DNA of 64,000 bases from Streptomonospora salina (GTDB lineage Bacteria > Actinomycetota > Actinomycetes > Streptosporangiales > Streptosporangiaceae), in the NCBI RefSeq assembly GCF_014204715.1, contig NZ_JACHLY010000001.1:434001-498000 (forward strand), written 5' to 3'. Each line of letters starts with the position of its first letter. Within the stretch, counting starts at the first letter, position 1. This document shows positions 1 to 8,550 of this stretch, piece by piece. A program made the translations under genes and the position numbers. The notes beneath the pieces are model-generated. The model was not told the DNA's origin and searched no databases. It saw nothing but the letters and a program-made list of their open reading frames with translations.

Positions 1-65
1 GCGGCGAACCCCAGGAAGACCGCCTGGGCGGTGCGCACGACCGGGGGGACAGGGGCGGTGGGCAT
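1..65 (-). CDS. N-terminal fragment of an unidentified, possibly membrane, protein (truncated by window edge)
   Basis: A minus-strand ATG at position 65 opens a frame that runs off the left edge of the window. It starts MPTAPVPPVVRTAQ and becomes hydrophobic (VFLGFA), which would suit the first membrane helix of a transporter. A GGGAG ribosome-binding site lies about eight bases upstream of the ATG. Only 21 residues are visible, so the family cannot be named. Nothing recognisable lies in the 180 bases between it and the HMG-CoA lyase gene. Confidence 0.4.
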   Translation of the reverse strand, partial: MPTAPVPPVVRTAQAVFLGFA

Positions 66-244
66 GGGGGAACTCCCGGATTCGGGCTCGACGAGGGGAC
101 GGCCGCGGGCCCGGGTCGGCCTCCGCGGCCGGTCGCGCCCCGCGGCCGCGGCGGGACCGGCGCCGCGCTCGGACGCGCTCCGCCTAGGCAGATACTACCG
201 ACGGTGTCCGCACCGGCACACCGCGCCGCCGGCGTCCCGGTGTC

Positions 245-1153
245 TCAGCCGCGCACGGCCGGGAACTCCCCGGCGCGGCCGAGCAGGGCCGTGGGGGCGG
301 CGCCCAGGACCGAGCCGAGCCACATGCCCGTGCGGGCGGTCTCGGCCGCGTCGACGCCGGTGTGCAGGCCGCTGCGGTCGAGCTGGAAGGCGAGGTCCTC
401 GGTGGCGATGTTGCCGGTGGCGCCGGGGGCGAAGGGGCAGCCGCCGAAACCGCCGACGCTGGCGTCCAGCACGGTGACGCCGTGCGCGACGGCGGTGTGG
501 GCGTTGGCGTAACCGGTGTTGCGGGTGTTGTGGAAGTGGCAGCGCAGCCGGGCTTCCCCGACGACCGGGCGGACCCGCCCGATCACGTCGGCGACCTGGC
601 CGGGCACGCCCGCACCGATGGTGTCGGCCAGGGCGACCTCGGCGGCACCCGCCTCGGCGGCCCGCCGGGCGACCTCGGCCACCCGCTCCGGATCGGTCTC
701 ACCGTCGAACGGGCAGCCGAAGGCGGTGGAAACGGTCGCGCTGACGGGCATGCCGGCCTCGGCGGCGGCCGCGGCGATTCCGGCGAAGGCGTCGGTCATC
801 TCGGCGACCGAGCAGCCCTGGTTGCGGCGGCAGAAGCCGTCGGTGGCGGGGATGGCGACGTTGACCTCGTCGACTCCGGCCTCCAGCGCACGGTCCAGGC
901 CGCGGCGGTTGAGCGCGAGACCGATGTAGGAGACGTCGGCGCGGCGCGGGACGCCGGCCATGACCTCCTCGGCGCCGGCCATCTGCGGCACCCGCCGCGG
1001 GTCGACGAAGCTGACGGCCTCGATCCTGCGGGCCCCGGCGCCGATGAGCCGCTCGATCAGCTCGACCTTGCGGGCCGGCGGCAGCGGCGTCTCCTCGTTC
1101 TGCAACCCGTCCCGCGGTCCGACCTCGACGATCTCCACGTGCTGCGCGGCCAT
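245..1153 (-). CDS. Hydroxymethylglutaryl-CoA lyase
   Basis: Cytosolic TIM-barrel lyase that cleaves 3-hydroxy-3-methylglutaryl-CoA to acetoacetate and acetyl-CoA, the last step of leucine breakdown. The 302-aa length is normal for bacterial HMG-CoA lyases. The first strand carries EVGPRDGLQNE (residues 10-20, catalytic Arg/Asp). HFH at 206-208 supplies metal-binding histidines. The family signature GGFGGCPFAPGATGN (234-248) contains the active-site Cys239. The ATG is preceded by GGGAG at good spacing. No other leucine-degradation gene (acyl-CoA dehydrogenase or carboxylase) adjoins it here, so its pathway context is not visible. The related homocitrate/isopropylmalate synthase families lack the C-terminal signature, so the call is firm. 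Confidence 0.93.
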   Translation of the reverse strand: MAAQHVEIVEVGPRDGLQNEETPLPPARKVELIERLIGAGARRIEAVSFVDPRRVPQMAGAEEVMAGVPRRADVSYIGLALNRRGLDRALEAGVDEVNVAIPATDGFCRRNQGCSVAEMTDAFAGIAAAAAEAGMPVSATVSTAFGCPFDGETDPERVAEVARRAAEAGAAEVALADTIGAGVPGQVADVIGRVRPVVGEARLRCHFHNTRNTGYANAHTAVAHGVTVLDASVGGFGGCPFAPGATGNIATEDLAFQLDRSGLHTGVDAAETARTGMWLGSVLGAAPTALLGRAGEFPAVRG

Positions 1154-1409
1154 TGCGCCACTCCCGTCTCCACGTCGTCAGGTCCGCCGGGTGCGCCGCC
1201 CGCTGCCGGAGCGCCTCGGGGCGCGCTAGGGCGCGCGGTGGCGGGCACCGGCCCCGCCACCCAGGATAGTGCTCCGGATCATAGGCCGACCGGCGAGGGC
1301 TGACCCGATCATCCCATCCGGTCCGACGCGGATGCCCGATACCGCCGGCGCCGGACGCGTCCGGCGAGCGCGCGAGTACGCCCCGCTGCCGGTGCGCCTC
1401 GGCAGGAGC

Positions 1410-2405
1410 TCAGCGCAGCGCCAGCGCCGGACGGACCTCCCAGGTGGTCCACACGGGCCGGTAGCCCATGCGGTTCCAGAAGGGCCCCGAAAGAGGGTTC
1501 ATCATGGCGTAGTTGAGAACGGACACCTGGACGTTGTGGGCGTCCAGCGCCTGATGGGCCTCGCTGACCAGGGCCGTGCCGATGCCGCGGCCGCGCTCTT
1601 CCTCGGCCACGACGCCGTAGCCGATGTGGGCGGCCGGCGCGGCCCGCACCAGCGGGGCGGCCCAGCGGGCGCGATCGGGCGGCGAGACCCACACCAGGCC
1701 GACCGGACGCCCCCGCCGCTCGGCCAGCCACACCCATGAGGGCGAGCGGCTCAGGGCGCGGGCGGCGACCCGGCGGGTCTGCTCGGGCGTCTCGGGCTGG
1801 ATGAAGACCCCGCCGAAGAACTCCTCATAGCGGTGCTCCTCCATCAGCAGGCTGACGATGGGGGCGAGGTCCTGGGAGTCGGCCAGGCGGATCGTGACGT
1901 CGCGCGGCGGCAGTGCGGGAGGCACCCCGCGGCGCCGCTCGCGCGCGGCCAGGACGCTGTAGGGCTGGAGCCCGTGCGCCTGCAGCGCCGGAACGCCCAA
2001 AACGTCGCGCGCGGGCCAGGTCAGCTGTGCTGCCGACTCCGATCCGGTCCCGGTGGGCAGCTGCTGCAACTGCTCTTGCCAGCTCGACAGCAGCGAGTCC
2101 AAGGCGCGTCCGGGGTCGGGGCCGCCCACGATGGGCGTCAGCCAGTGCTGGTCGGGCATGCCCCAGGTCCGGCCGACCTCGCCGGGCTGGTACCAGGAGT
2201 AGCGCATGGTGCCGGTGGCCACCGGGTGGCCGGCCTCGTCGCTGACCGTCAGCAGCGGATAGGTGCTCTTGCGCGGGCGCGTCGGCGCCGGCAGCAGGGG
2301 ATCGACCTCCCGCCAGCGCATAGCGACGGAGTCGACCAGCAGGTCGAACTCCGTTCCGCTTCCCGGAAGCTCGTCGTTCCGCACCCGGGCGACATAACCG
2401 CCCAT
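1410..2405 (-). CDS. GNAT-family N-acetyltransferase
   Basis: A 331-aa protein whose C-terminal half (about residues 170-315) is a GNAT acetyl-CoA-binding domain. The pyrophosphate loop reads EEERGRGIGTALV, followed by the LNYAMMNPLSGPFWNRMGYRPV segment typical of the end of the fold (quoted in part). The N-terminal ~150 residues are not recognisable to me and may be a degenerate second GNAT fold. I start at the ATG at 2405 (MGGYVARVRND) because GGGAGG lies just upstream; an in-frame ATG 30 bases further up has no such site. Substrate unknown. The gene stands alone, with an AT-rich stretch carrying an inverted repeat upstream. Confidence 0.8.
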   Translation of the reverse strand: MGGYVARVRNDELPGSGTEFDLLVDSVAMRWREVDPLLPAPTRPRKSTYPLLTVSDEAGHPVATGTMRYSWYQPGEVGRTWGMPDQHWLTPIVGGPDPGRALDSLLSSWQEQLQQLPTGTGSESAAQLTWPARDVLGVPALQAHGLQPYSVLAARERRRGVPPALPPRDVTIRLADSQDLAPIVSLLMEEHRYEEFFGGVFIQPETPEQTRRVAARALSRSPSWVWLAERRGRPVGLVWVSPPDRARWAAPLVRAAPAAHIGYGVVAEEERGRGIGTALVSEAHQALDAHNVQVSVLNYAMMNPLSGPFWNRMGYRPVWTTWEVRPALALR

Positions 2406-2569
2406 CCCACCTCCCAGGCCGCGCATCCCGCACACACCCGCTTCGGCTCGCCGGCGCGGCTGTCGGGAGCCGGACAGTGGTCACGTACCGTCGCAACACG
2501 GACACGCAAACAGTAGCGCCTCACGAGTCCCTTCGCTCGCGATTGCGGCGAGATTTTCCCTGATCGTTT

Positions 2570-2593
2570 TGAAATTGTCGCTATGCAATTTCA
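2570..2593. promoter_or_regulatory. Inverted repeat in AT-rich island upstream of the GNAT gene
   Basis: TGAAATTG (2570-2577) and CAATTTCA (2586-2593) form a perfect 8+8 bp inverted repeat with an 8-base spacer. It sits in a conspicuously AT-rich patch (about 2530-2620) of an otherwise very GC-rich 395-base gap between uvrB and the GNAT gene. The position, about 165 bases upstream of the GNAT start, suits a promoter/operator region; the regulator is unknown. Confidence 0.4.
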
Positions 2594-2761
2594 GGGCGGC
2601 AAAGCCCGATCGGCCCAACCGTAGCCGATTCGTCCGGGATCACGGAGACCGGGGTGATGCCGCGCACACGCCGCTGACCGCCGAGGACACGGGCGCGACG
2701 GCCGACGGTGCGGCCCGGGTGCCGACGGCGCGGGCCGCCCGGGGCTGCCCGGACGACGATG

Positions 2762-2795
2762 CGCCCGCGCGAGCGCCGCCGTGCTCGCGCGGGCG
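2762..2795 (-). terminator. Hairpin just downstream of uvrB
   Basis: A perfect 13-bp stem (CGCCCGCGCGAGC paired with its complement) with an 8-base loop ends six bases beyond the uvrB stop codon. It lacks a T-run on the minus strand, so it is an actinobacterial-style GC-only hairpin rather than a classical intrinsic terminator. Confidence 0.5.
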
Positions 2796-2800
2796 GCGGT

Positions 2801-4909
2801 TCAGCTCACCCCGGCGGCGTCCATCCCGCGCAGTTCGCGCTTGAGCTCCTTGATCTCGTCGCGCAGCCGGGCAGCGAGCTCGAACTGCAGATCGGTGGCC
2901 GCCTGGTGCATCTGCTCGTTGAGCTGCTCGATGAGCTGGGAAAGATCGGCCCGCGGCATCCGGCTGACGTCCTCGGACCGCTCGGATCCGGCCCCCTTCA
3001 GGTCGGGCACCGGGGTGGTGGCCTGCTGGCCGCCCTTGCGGTACCCCGATCCGATCAGTTCCTCGGTGTCGACGTCCTCGCGCGCCAGCGAGTCGAGGAT
3101 GTCGGCGATCTTCTTGCGCAGCGGCTGCGGGTCGATGCCGTTGGCCTCGTTGTAGGCCAGCTGCTTGGTGCGGCGCCGGTCGGTCTCGTCCAGGGCGCTG
3201 CGCATGGAGTCGGTGACGTTGTCGGCGTACATGTGGACCTGGCCGGCGACGTTGCGCGCCGCACGCCCGATGGTCTGGATCAGCGCGCTGGAGGAGCGCA
3301 GGAACCCCTCCTTGTCGGCGTCGAGGATGGCCACCAGCGACACCTCGGGCAGGTCCAGACCCTCGCGCAGCAGGTTGATGCCCACGAGCACGTCGAACTC
3401 GCCGGTGCGCAGCTCGCGCAGCAGCTCGACCCGGCGCAGCGTGTCGACCTCGCTGTGCAGATAGCGCACGCGGATGTTCAGCTCGGCGAAGTAGTCGGTG
3501 AGGTCCTCGGCCATCTTCTTGGTCAGCGTGGTGACCAGCACGCGCTCCCGGCGCTCGGCGCGCTCGCGGATCTCGTGCACGAGGTCGTCGATCTGGCCCT
3601 CGGTCGGCTTGACCACGACCTCGGGGTCGACCAGCCCGGTGGGACGGATGACCTGCTCGACGACGTCGCCCCCGCTCCGGCGCAGCTCGTAGGGGCCGGG
3701 GGTGGCCGAGAGGTAGACCGTCTGCCCGATGCGCTCGGTGAACTCCTCCCACTTCAGAGGGCGGTTGTCCAGTGCCGAGGGCAGCCGGAAGCCGTGGTCG
3801 ACCAGGGTGCGTTTGCGCGAGGCGTCGCCCTCGAACATGCCGCCGATCTGCGGCACCGTCACGTGCGACTCGTCGACCACCAGCAGGAAGTCCTCGGGGA
3901 AGTAGTCGAGGAGGGTGTTGGGGGCGCTGCCGGGCTCGCGGCCGTCGAAGTGGCGCGAATAGTTCTCGATGCCCGAGCAGCTGCCCACCTGGCGCAGCAT
4001 CTCCATGTCATAGGTCGTGCGCATGCGCAGCCGCTGGGCCTCCAGCAGCTTGCCTGCGTTCTCCATCTCGGTGAGGCGCTCGCCCAGCTCGGCCTCGATG
4101 TCGCCGACGGCGCGCTCCAAGCGCTCGGGGCCGGCGACGTAGTGGGAGGCCGGGAACAGGTAGACGTGGGCGTCCTCGCCCAGGACCTCGCCGGTGAGCG
4201 GGTGCAGGGTCTGCAGCCGCTCGACCTCGTCGCCGAACATCTCGATGCGGATGGCGAGTTCCTCGTAGACCGGGATGACCTCGACGGTGTCGCCCCGCAC
4301 GCGGAAGGTGCCCCGGGTGAAGGACACGTCGTTGCGGCTGTACTGCATCTCGACGAGCTTGCGCAGCAGGTCGTCGCGGTCGATCCGCATGCCGACCTCC
4401 AGCTCGGCCATCCTGTCGACGTACTCCTGGGGCGTGCCCAGGCCGTAGATGCAGGAGACCGAGGACACCACGATCGTGTCGCGCCGGGTCAGCAGCGAGT
4501 TGGTCGCCGAGTGCCGCAGCCGCTCGACCTCGTCGTTGACCGAGGAGTCCTTCTCGATGTAGGTGTCGGTCTGCGGGACGTAGGCCTCGGGCTGGTAATA
4601 GTCGTAGTAGGAGACGAAGTACTCGACCGCGTTGTTGGGCAGCATTTCGCGCAACTCGTTGGCGAACTGCGCGGCCAGGGTCTTGTTGGGCTGCATGACC
4701 AGCGTGGGCCGCTGCAGCTGCTCGGCCATCCAGGCCACCGTGGCGGTCTTGCCGGTGCCCGTGGCGCCCAGCAGCACGGTGTCCTCGTCGCCCGCCTGCA
4801 CGCGGCGGCTGAGTTCGGCGATGGCCGCAGGCTGGTCGCCGGCGGGGGTCATCTCCGAGACCACCTCGAACGGCGCCTTCTTGCGCTGGATATCGGTCAC
4901 CGGCCGCAC
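2801..4909 (-). CDS. uvrB: Excinuclease ABC subunit B
   Basis: Damage-verification helicase of nucleotide-excision repair; loads from UvrA2B onto DNA and then recruits UvrC. The 702-aa protein has all expected parts. Walker A GATGTGKT is at 48-55. The DNA-clamping beta-hairpin region [12 protein letters not shown] is at 101-112. The DESH Walker B follows around 340, then helicase motifs including QTIGRAARN. The C-terminal UVR motif ([20 protein letters not shown]) is the UvrC/UvrA contact. It starts [20 protein letters not shown], the usual actinobacterial start. The gene stands alone; upstream lies about 500 bases of unassigned sequence. No SOS box was recognised. Confidence 0.97.
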   Translation of the reverse strand: MRPVTDIQRKKAPFEVVSEMTPAGDQPAAIAELSRRVQAGDEDTVLLGATGTGKTATVAWMAEQLQRPTLVMQPNKTLAAQFANELREMLPNNAVEYFVSYYDYYQPEAYVPQTDTYIEKDSSVNDEVERLRHSATNSLLTRRDTIVVSSVSCIYGLGTPQEYVDRMAELEVGMRIDRDDLLRKLVEMQYSRNDVSFTRGTFRVRGDTVEVIPVYEELAIRIEMFGDEVERLQTLHPLTGEVLGEDAHVYLFPASHYVAGPERLERAVGDIEAELGERLTEMENAGKLLEAQRLRMRTTYDMEMLRQVGSCSGIENYSRHFDGREPGSAPNTLLDYFPEDFLLVVDESHVTVPQIGGMFEGDASRKRTLVDHGFRLPSALDNRPLKWEEFTERIGQTVYLSATPGPYELRRSGGDVVEQVIRPTGLVDPEVVVKPTEGQIDDLVHEIRERAERRERVLVTTLTKKMAEDLTDYFAELNIRVRYLHSEVDTLRRVELLRELRTGEFDVLVGINLLREGLDLPEVSLVAILDADKEGFLRSSSALIQTIGRAARNVAGQVHMYADNVTDSMRSALDETDRRRTKQLAYNEANGIDPQPLRKKIADILDSLAREDVDTEELIGSGYRKGGQQATTPVPDLKGAGSERSEDVSRMPRADLSQLIEQLNEQMHQAATDLQFELAARLRDEIKELKRELRGMDAAGVS

Positions 4910-5416
4910 GTCGCCTCAGCTCCCCTCGCGTTCGACATGTCCGCCCACGCTATAACCCGCCGGTGACAACACGGCCCGCGCACGGAGGATTCCCAGCGCA
5001 GCGGCCGCGGACGGCTCCGGCGGACGCTGATCCGCACGGTGCTGGAGCCCGGCGCGTCCTGCCTCGGGGCGGTGGTCGCCTCGATCATGAGCAGCACGTC
5101 CATCAAAGCGTCGATGTCGGCGTCGCGCATGTGCTCCGCGTAGGTCGAGCCCTTCCCGCCGAGGCGGCGGCAGGAACGGAAAGCCCCCCGTTGGACACCA
5201 GGTCGTGCGTGGACACGGCGTCGTACCGACTGATCCGGACCGAAGATCGGGGTCTCCATCCCCGTCGTGGTCCAGCTGGCCTTGTTCTCCGTGCGGGGAC
5301 GGCACCGGGGCGGGCCGGCACTCCCGGCTGTTTCCCCGCCTACACCGGGGGCGGCGTGCGCCGGCCACTCTCGTGGTCCCGGCCGCGCCACCCCCGGCGC
5401 AGCGGTTCGGGACGGC
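4910..5416. other. Unassigned stretch upstream of uvrB; possible degenerate coding remnant
   Basis: About 500 bases with no gene I can support. On the minus strand one frame contains an ATG at 5130 followed by a peptide with protein-like composition (MRDADIDALMDVLLMIEATT) that soon turns Arg/Pro-rich and runs into the uvrB start. A neighbouring frame upstream reads YDAVSTHDLVSNGGLSVP. The switch of plausible sequence between frames suggests a frame-shifted, decayed gene, but I do not recognise a family. The uvrB promoter must also lie here. Confidence 0.3.
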
Positions 5417-5977
5417 TCAGGCATCGGGCCAGACGCTTCCGGCCAGATCGGAGTCCAGGCGGAACCACACCTTGCGGAACCGCGGCATGCCGTTGTCGCC
5501 CCATGCGCTGGCCAGGCTGTCCACCAGCGCCAGCCCGCGCCCGCCTTCGCAGGCGACGCCGTCCGCGGGCCGGGCGGCGGCCAGGTGGCTGCGGTGCCCG
5601 TAGCCGGGGCGGCGATCGGCGCGGTCTCCCCCGTCGCGGCAGTTCAGGGTCAGGCCGGTGGCCGAGCGGTCCACGCGCAGGGTGTAGGTGCCGCCGGGCA
5701 GACCTGAGCGGGTGTGCTTGACGGCGTTGCTGACGAGCTCGGTGCCCAGCAGGTCGAACAGGAAGCGGTACTCCTCGCTCTGCGCGGCCGCGCACGTGTC
5801 CAGGAAGGCGTGCACCAGCGGCAGGAACACCGGCTCGCTGCGGAACTCGAACGCGCGGCGGGTGAAGTGCGGGCGGTCGGGGCGGCGGTTGAAGTAGTAC
5901 TCGTAGCCGTTCGGGATGAGCAGGCCGAGGGGGACGGTCACCTCGGGCATGGGCGGGACGGCGGTGAGCGTGGGCAT
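5417..5977 (-). CDS. ATP-binding protein, anti-sigma-factor kinase type (HATPase_c)
   Basis: A 186-aa member of the large actinomycete family of RsbW/SpoIIAB-like single-domain ATPases. The GHKL fold is visible from its boxes: N-box ELVSNAVKHT (80-89), G1-like CRDGG (113-117) and G2 GGRGLALVDSLA (146-157). The G1 box is weaker than the canonical DNG/DxGxG. AAGGAG six bases before the ATG at 5977 fixes the start. In many actinomycetes such ATPases sit next to XRE/DUF5753 and DUF397 genes, as here, where the XRE gene is divergent. Role as a regulator of sigma or anti-anti-sigma factors is inference; no partner STAS protein is present. Confidence 0.8.
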   Translation of the reverse strand: MPTLTAVPPMPEVTVPLGLLIPNGYEYYFNRRPDRPHFTRRAFEFRSEPVFLPLVHAFLDTCAAAQSEEYRFLFDLLGTELVSNAVKHTRSGLPGGTYTLRVDRSATGLTLNCRDGGDRADRRPGYGHRSHLAAARPADGVACEGGRGLALVDSLASAWGDNGMPRFRKVWFRLDSDLAGSVWPDA

Positions 5978-6120
5978 GGAGGGCTCCTTGACTGGGGGCG
6001 GAGGAGACAGGACGCGGGCGGAGCACCCGCAAACGCAGGACAGGCACGCGGGTGCGGCATAGCGTGACCCGGAGAACCGTGCTGGCCTCTGAGTCACTTT
6101 CCATATACACATAGTAGTTA

Positions 6121-6157
6121 GAGATTCTCTATGATCAAGTCTTATAGAGAATCTCCG
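6121..6157. promoter_or_regulatory. Paired palindromic operator between the divergent ATPase and XRE genes
   Basis: GAGATTCTCTAT (6122-6133) and ATAGAGAATCTC (6145-6156) form a perfect 12-bp inverted repeat with an 11-base spacer. Each arm is itself close to palindromic (AGAGATTCTCT; AGAGAATCTC), so the site looks like two copies of an AGAGAWTCTC box centred 26 bp apart. It lies 25-60 bases upstream of the XRE start, in the only AT-rich part of the intergenic region. Autoregulation by the adjacent XRE protein is the obvious hypothesis. Confidence 0.55.
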
Positions 6158-6180
6158 TACATCCCGCTAGGGTCCTCCTC

Positions 6181-7041
6181 ATGACACGATCGCTCAGTCC
6201 TACGGTGCGCCGCCGTCGCCTCGCCCGAGTCCTGCGCCAACTCCGCGAGGCGGCCAAGCTGACCCTCGATGCCGCTGCAAAGCAGTCGGGCGTTCCTCGC
6301 GCAACCTTGGGGAAGCTCGAAACCGCGGAGCTCAAGCGCATACGCCTCTCTGACCTAGACTCGCTCGCCAGGCTCTACGAGGTGGACAACGAGAGTCGCC
6401 TGGCGATGCACCAGTTGGCCAAAGACGCGACCGAGCGCGGCTGGTGGTCCAAGTACAAGGACGTCTTCGGCGCTCAAGCTCTGCCTGACTTCGAGGTCGA
6501 AGCGTCGATCATCAAGACGTTCCAGCCCCAGGTCATCCCAGGGCTCCTGCAAACGCCCGCCTACACCCGCGCCGTCTTCACCGGTACCAACGCCTTCGCG
6601 GAGGACGAGGTCAAGCGGCACGTGGACGCGCGGATGGAACGCCAACGCATCCTCACCCACCCTTACCCGCCGGAGTATGCCGCCATCATCGACGAAGCCG
6701 CCCTACGCCGCCCTGCCGGCGGACCTCGTTGCACGTCGGAGCAGCTCCACCACCTCATCGACATGGCAAGGCTCCCGCACGTGACGGTCCACGTGCTGCC
6801 CTTCTCAGCAGGGATGCACGCAGCGAGCCTCGGCGGATTCGTGATCATGGAGTTCCCCGAAGCGTCGGATCCCTCGATCGCACACTCGGAAACCCCTACA
6901 GCTAGCCTCTTCGTTGAGGCAGAGGAGGAGATACGGCGCTACGACGCGATGTGGCGCGAGGCCCACAACGCCTCTCTCACGGTGGCCCAATCCATCGACT
7001 TCATCAACGACGTCATCTCAACGCTAGAGTGTGAGCAGTGA
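6181..7041 (+). CDS. XRE-family helix-turn-helix regulator with DUF5753 domain
   Basis: A 286-aa DNA-binding protein of the actinomycete XRE/DUF5753 family. Residues about 12-66 form the helix-turn-helix (TLDAAAKQSGVPRATLGKLE contains the recognition helix). Residues about 100-275 form DUF5753, with family landmarks IKTFQPQVIPGLLQTPAYTR (quoted in part) and HVTVHVLPFSAGMHA. Such proteins pair with small DUF397 proteins; here the stop codon overlaps the DUF397 start. Base composition is clearly less GC-rich than neighbouring genes, with many A/T third positions, which suggests recent acquisition. There is no clear Shine-Dalgarno; the message may be near-leaderless, as the paired palindrome lies immediately upstream. 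Confidence 0.88.
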   Translation: MTRSLSPTVRRRRLARVLRQLREAAKLTLDAAAKQSGVPRATLGKLETAELKRIRLSDLDSLARLYEVDNESRLAMHQLAKDATERGWWSKYKDVFGAQALPDFEVEASIIKTFQPQVIPGLLQTPAYTRAVFTGTNAFAEDEVKRHVDARMERQRILTHPYPPEYAAIIDEAALRRPAGGPRCTSEQLHHLIDMARLPHVTVHVLPFSAGMHAASLGGFVIMEFPEASDPSIAHSETPTASLFVEAEEEIRRYDAMWREAHNASLTVAQSIDFINDVISTLECEQ

Positions 7042-7292
7042 CAACTCTGAAGTTCCGCAAGAGCAGTCATAGTGGCGCAGGCCAGGACTGCATCGAGGTA
7101 GCCCCCCTCCCCGCCCCCTTCCACAAGAGCAGCTACAGCGGACAGGGAGTCGACTGCCTCGAAGCCGCCCCCCTCTCCCCCTCCCCCGGTGCCGCGCTGC
7201 GCGACTCCAAGCACCCCGATCTCGGCCATCTCGCTTTCCCCGCCGGCGAGTGGGACGCCTTCCTCGCCGCCGCCCGCGACGGGGCGCTGTAG
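7038..7292 (+). CDS. DUF397 protein with an internally duplicated N-terminal motif
   Basis: An 84-aa DUF397 protein, translationally coupled to the XRE gene by a GTGA overlap. DUF397 proteins usually have one FxKSSxSxxxxxCxEVA motif followed by a C-terminal RDSKxPxxxxLxFxxxEWxAF segment. Here the motif occurs twice in tandem (FRKSSHSGAGQDCIEVAP, residues 6-23, and FHKSSYSGQGVDCLEAAP, residues 28-45) at an exact 22-residue spacing. The normal tail (LRDSKHPDLGHLAFPAGEW) follows. In characterised systems the DUF397 partner works with the XRE protein and is toxic or developmentally active; that is family knowledge, not shown here. Confidence 0.85.
   Translation: MTTLKFRKSSHSGAGQDCIEVAPLPAPFHKSSYSGQGVDCLEAAPLSPSPGAALRDSKHPDLGHLAFPAGEWDAFLAAARDGAL
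7053..7184 (+). repeat. 66-bp in-frame tandem duplication within the DUF397 gene
   Basis: Two 66-bp units (7053-7118 and 7119-7184) encode the two copies of the FxKSSxSGxGxDCxExAP motif. The copies have diverged at many third positions, so the duplication is not very recent. Confidence 0.7.
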
Positions 7293-7359
7293 GGCGGCGG
7301 GCTCGGCTGGCCGGCGCCCGCATCCGGCGAGGTTGCGTATCCGCGCGACCGTCGCCCGC

Positions 7360-8022
7360 TCAGCGCGACGCCTGCACGATCAGCGTGCCGATGCGGTCGG
7401 GTTCCGGGGCGGGCTCGGTCCACGCCCGCACGTCGGCGAACCCGTGCCGGGTCAGGATCTCTTCCCAGGTTTCGGGCTCGTAGGCCCACCGGTACACCCA
7501 GACCCGGCGGCCGCGGAAGCCTCCGCCGTACATGCCCTGGACGCCGTAGCTGCCGGGCACGGGAGGCGCGTGGGAGAACACCAGGCGCCCGCCCGGTGCC
7601 AGGCGCTCACGCACCAGGGGCAGCAGCCGGTCGGGGTCGGTGAACCACAGCGCTCCCCAGATCGAATAGATCGCGTCCCAGCAGCGGTCGGCCTCGGCGA
7701 GATACGCGCACCCCTCCCCTCGGGTGAATGAGGCACCGGGCAGGTGCCCCCACCGCTGGCGGGCCTGGTCGCACTGGAGCGGGGAGACGTCGATACCGGT
7801 GGCCTCGATCCCTTTCGACGCCAGGGCGGCGACGGCGTTGCCGCGCCCGGACCCGAGCTCCAGGGCGGAGAGCGGCTCCCCGAGCAGCTCGTCGCCGGGT
7901 CCGTGGCCCTCGTACTGGCACCAGCCGAACGCGTTCTTCAGCGCGTCTTCGGGGGACTCGGCGGCGACTCCGGAGGCATAGCGGTCCCAGTAGCCCGCAA
8001 GGTCGCAGGTGGCATCGGCCAT
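7360..8022 (-). CDS. Class I SAM-dependent methyltransferase
   Basis: A 220-aa Rossmann-fold methyltransferase of unknown substrate. Motif I (LELGSGRGNAVA, residues 54-65) binds S-adenosylmethionine, followed by the acidic residue at the end of strand 2 (GIDVS, Asp78). The post-I to motif IV region reads DAIYSIWGALWFTDPDRLL. The later LAPGGRLVFSH segment is typical of small-molecule methyltransferases. I start at the ATG at 8022; an in-frame start 42 bases upstream lacks a better ribosome-binding site. It points away from the DUF397 gene (convergent) and lies in the accessory patch upstream of uvrB. Confidence 0.82.
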   Translation of the reverse strand: MADATCDLAGYWDRYASGVAAESPEDALKNAFGWCQYEGHGPGDELLGEPLSALELGSGRGNAVAALASKGIEATGIDVSPLQCDQARQRWGHLPGASFTRGEGCAYLAEADRCWDAIYSIWGALWFTDPDRLLPLVRERLAPGGRLVFSHAPPVPGSYGVQGMYGGGFRGRRVWVYRWAYEPETWEEILTRHGFADVRAWTEPAPEPDRIGTLIVQASR

Positions 8023-8221
8023 GGTCGGGGCCCTTGTGACTCGGAGGGACGGGACCCGACTCACGGTAGCGGCGACGCTGCGTGTGCGGTAGAAAAACAG
8101 GTGAAATGGCCGGTACCGCGCGCAGCGCCGGCTCCGCGGGAACGGGTGGTCAACGGCAGTCGGAACCGGGACGGCAGGGGGTGCACTTGGCGCCGTCGCG
8201 CTCCCACAGCGGCCGGTCCGC

Positions 8222-8527
8222 CGCGAACCCGTCGTTCACCACGCCTACCGGGGGTACAGGCCCGGCACCGCCATCGCGCTGTGGGCGGTCGACCAGGCAG
8301 CGCAGCAAGGCCGCGCCTGGGTCAGGCGGGGGTGCTTCTTCCCGGAACTGGTCCGCTACTACGAACAGCAGGGCTTCACCCTGGTTCGCGAGCAGCGGCG
8401 CAGGGACCTGCGTTTGTACCTGCTCGCACGCCGAGCAGAGCGCATCGGCCTCGGCGCGCTGGGCTTCACCGGCCCCGGCCTGCACACCCCGCACGACGGC
8501 CCGTCGTGGCCCCTGCCCGAGCGGTGA
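8222..8527 (+). pseudogene. C-terminal remnant of a GNAT acetyltransferase
   Basis: A plus-strand frame ending at the TGA at 8525-8527 reads as the end of a GNAT enzyme. TAIALWAVDQAAQQGRAWVR matches the helix after the acetyl-CoA loop, and FFPELVRYYEQQGFTLVRE matches the YYxxxGF segment that closes the fold. A short basic tail follows. Upstream the reading frame loses family resemblance and no ATG or GTG start with a ribosome-binding site exists, so the N-terminal half, including the pyrophosphate loop, is missing. It looks like a truncated gene rather than a functional one. Confidence 0.6.
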
Positions 8528-8550
8528 CGCCCCACGCACCCGCGCCACCG

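Noticed and set aside
2708-4966. 752-codon plus-strand frame opposite uvrB
   Set aside because: Antisense shadow of uvrB; low-complexity Val/Leu/Gly/Asp composition.
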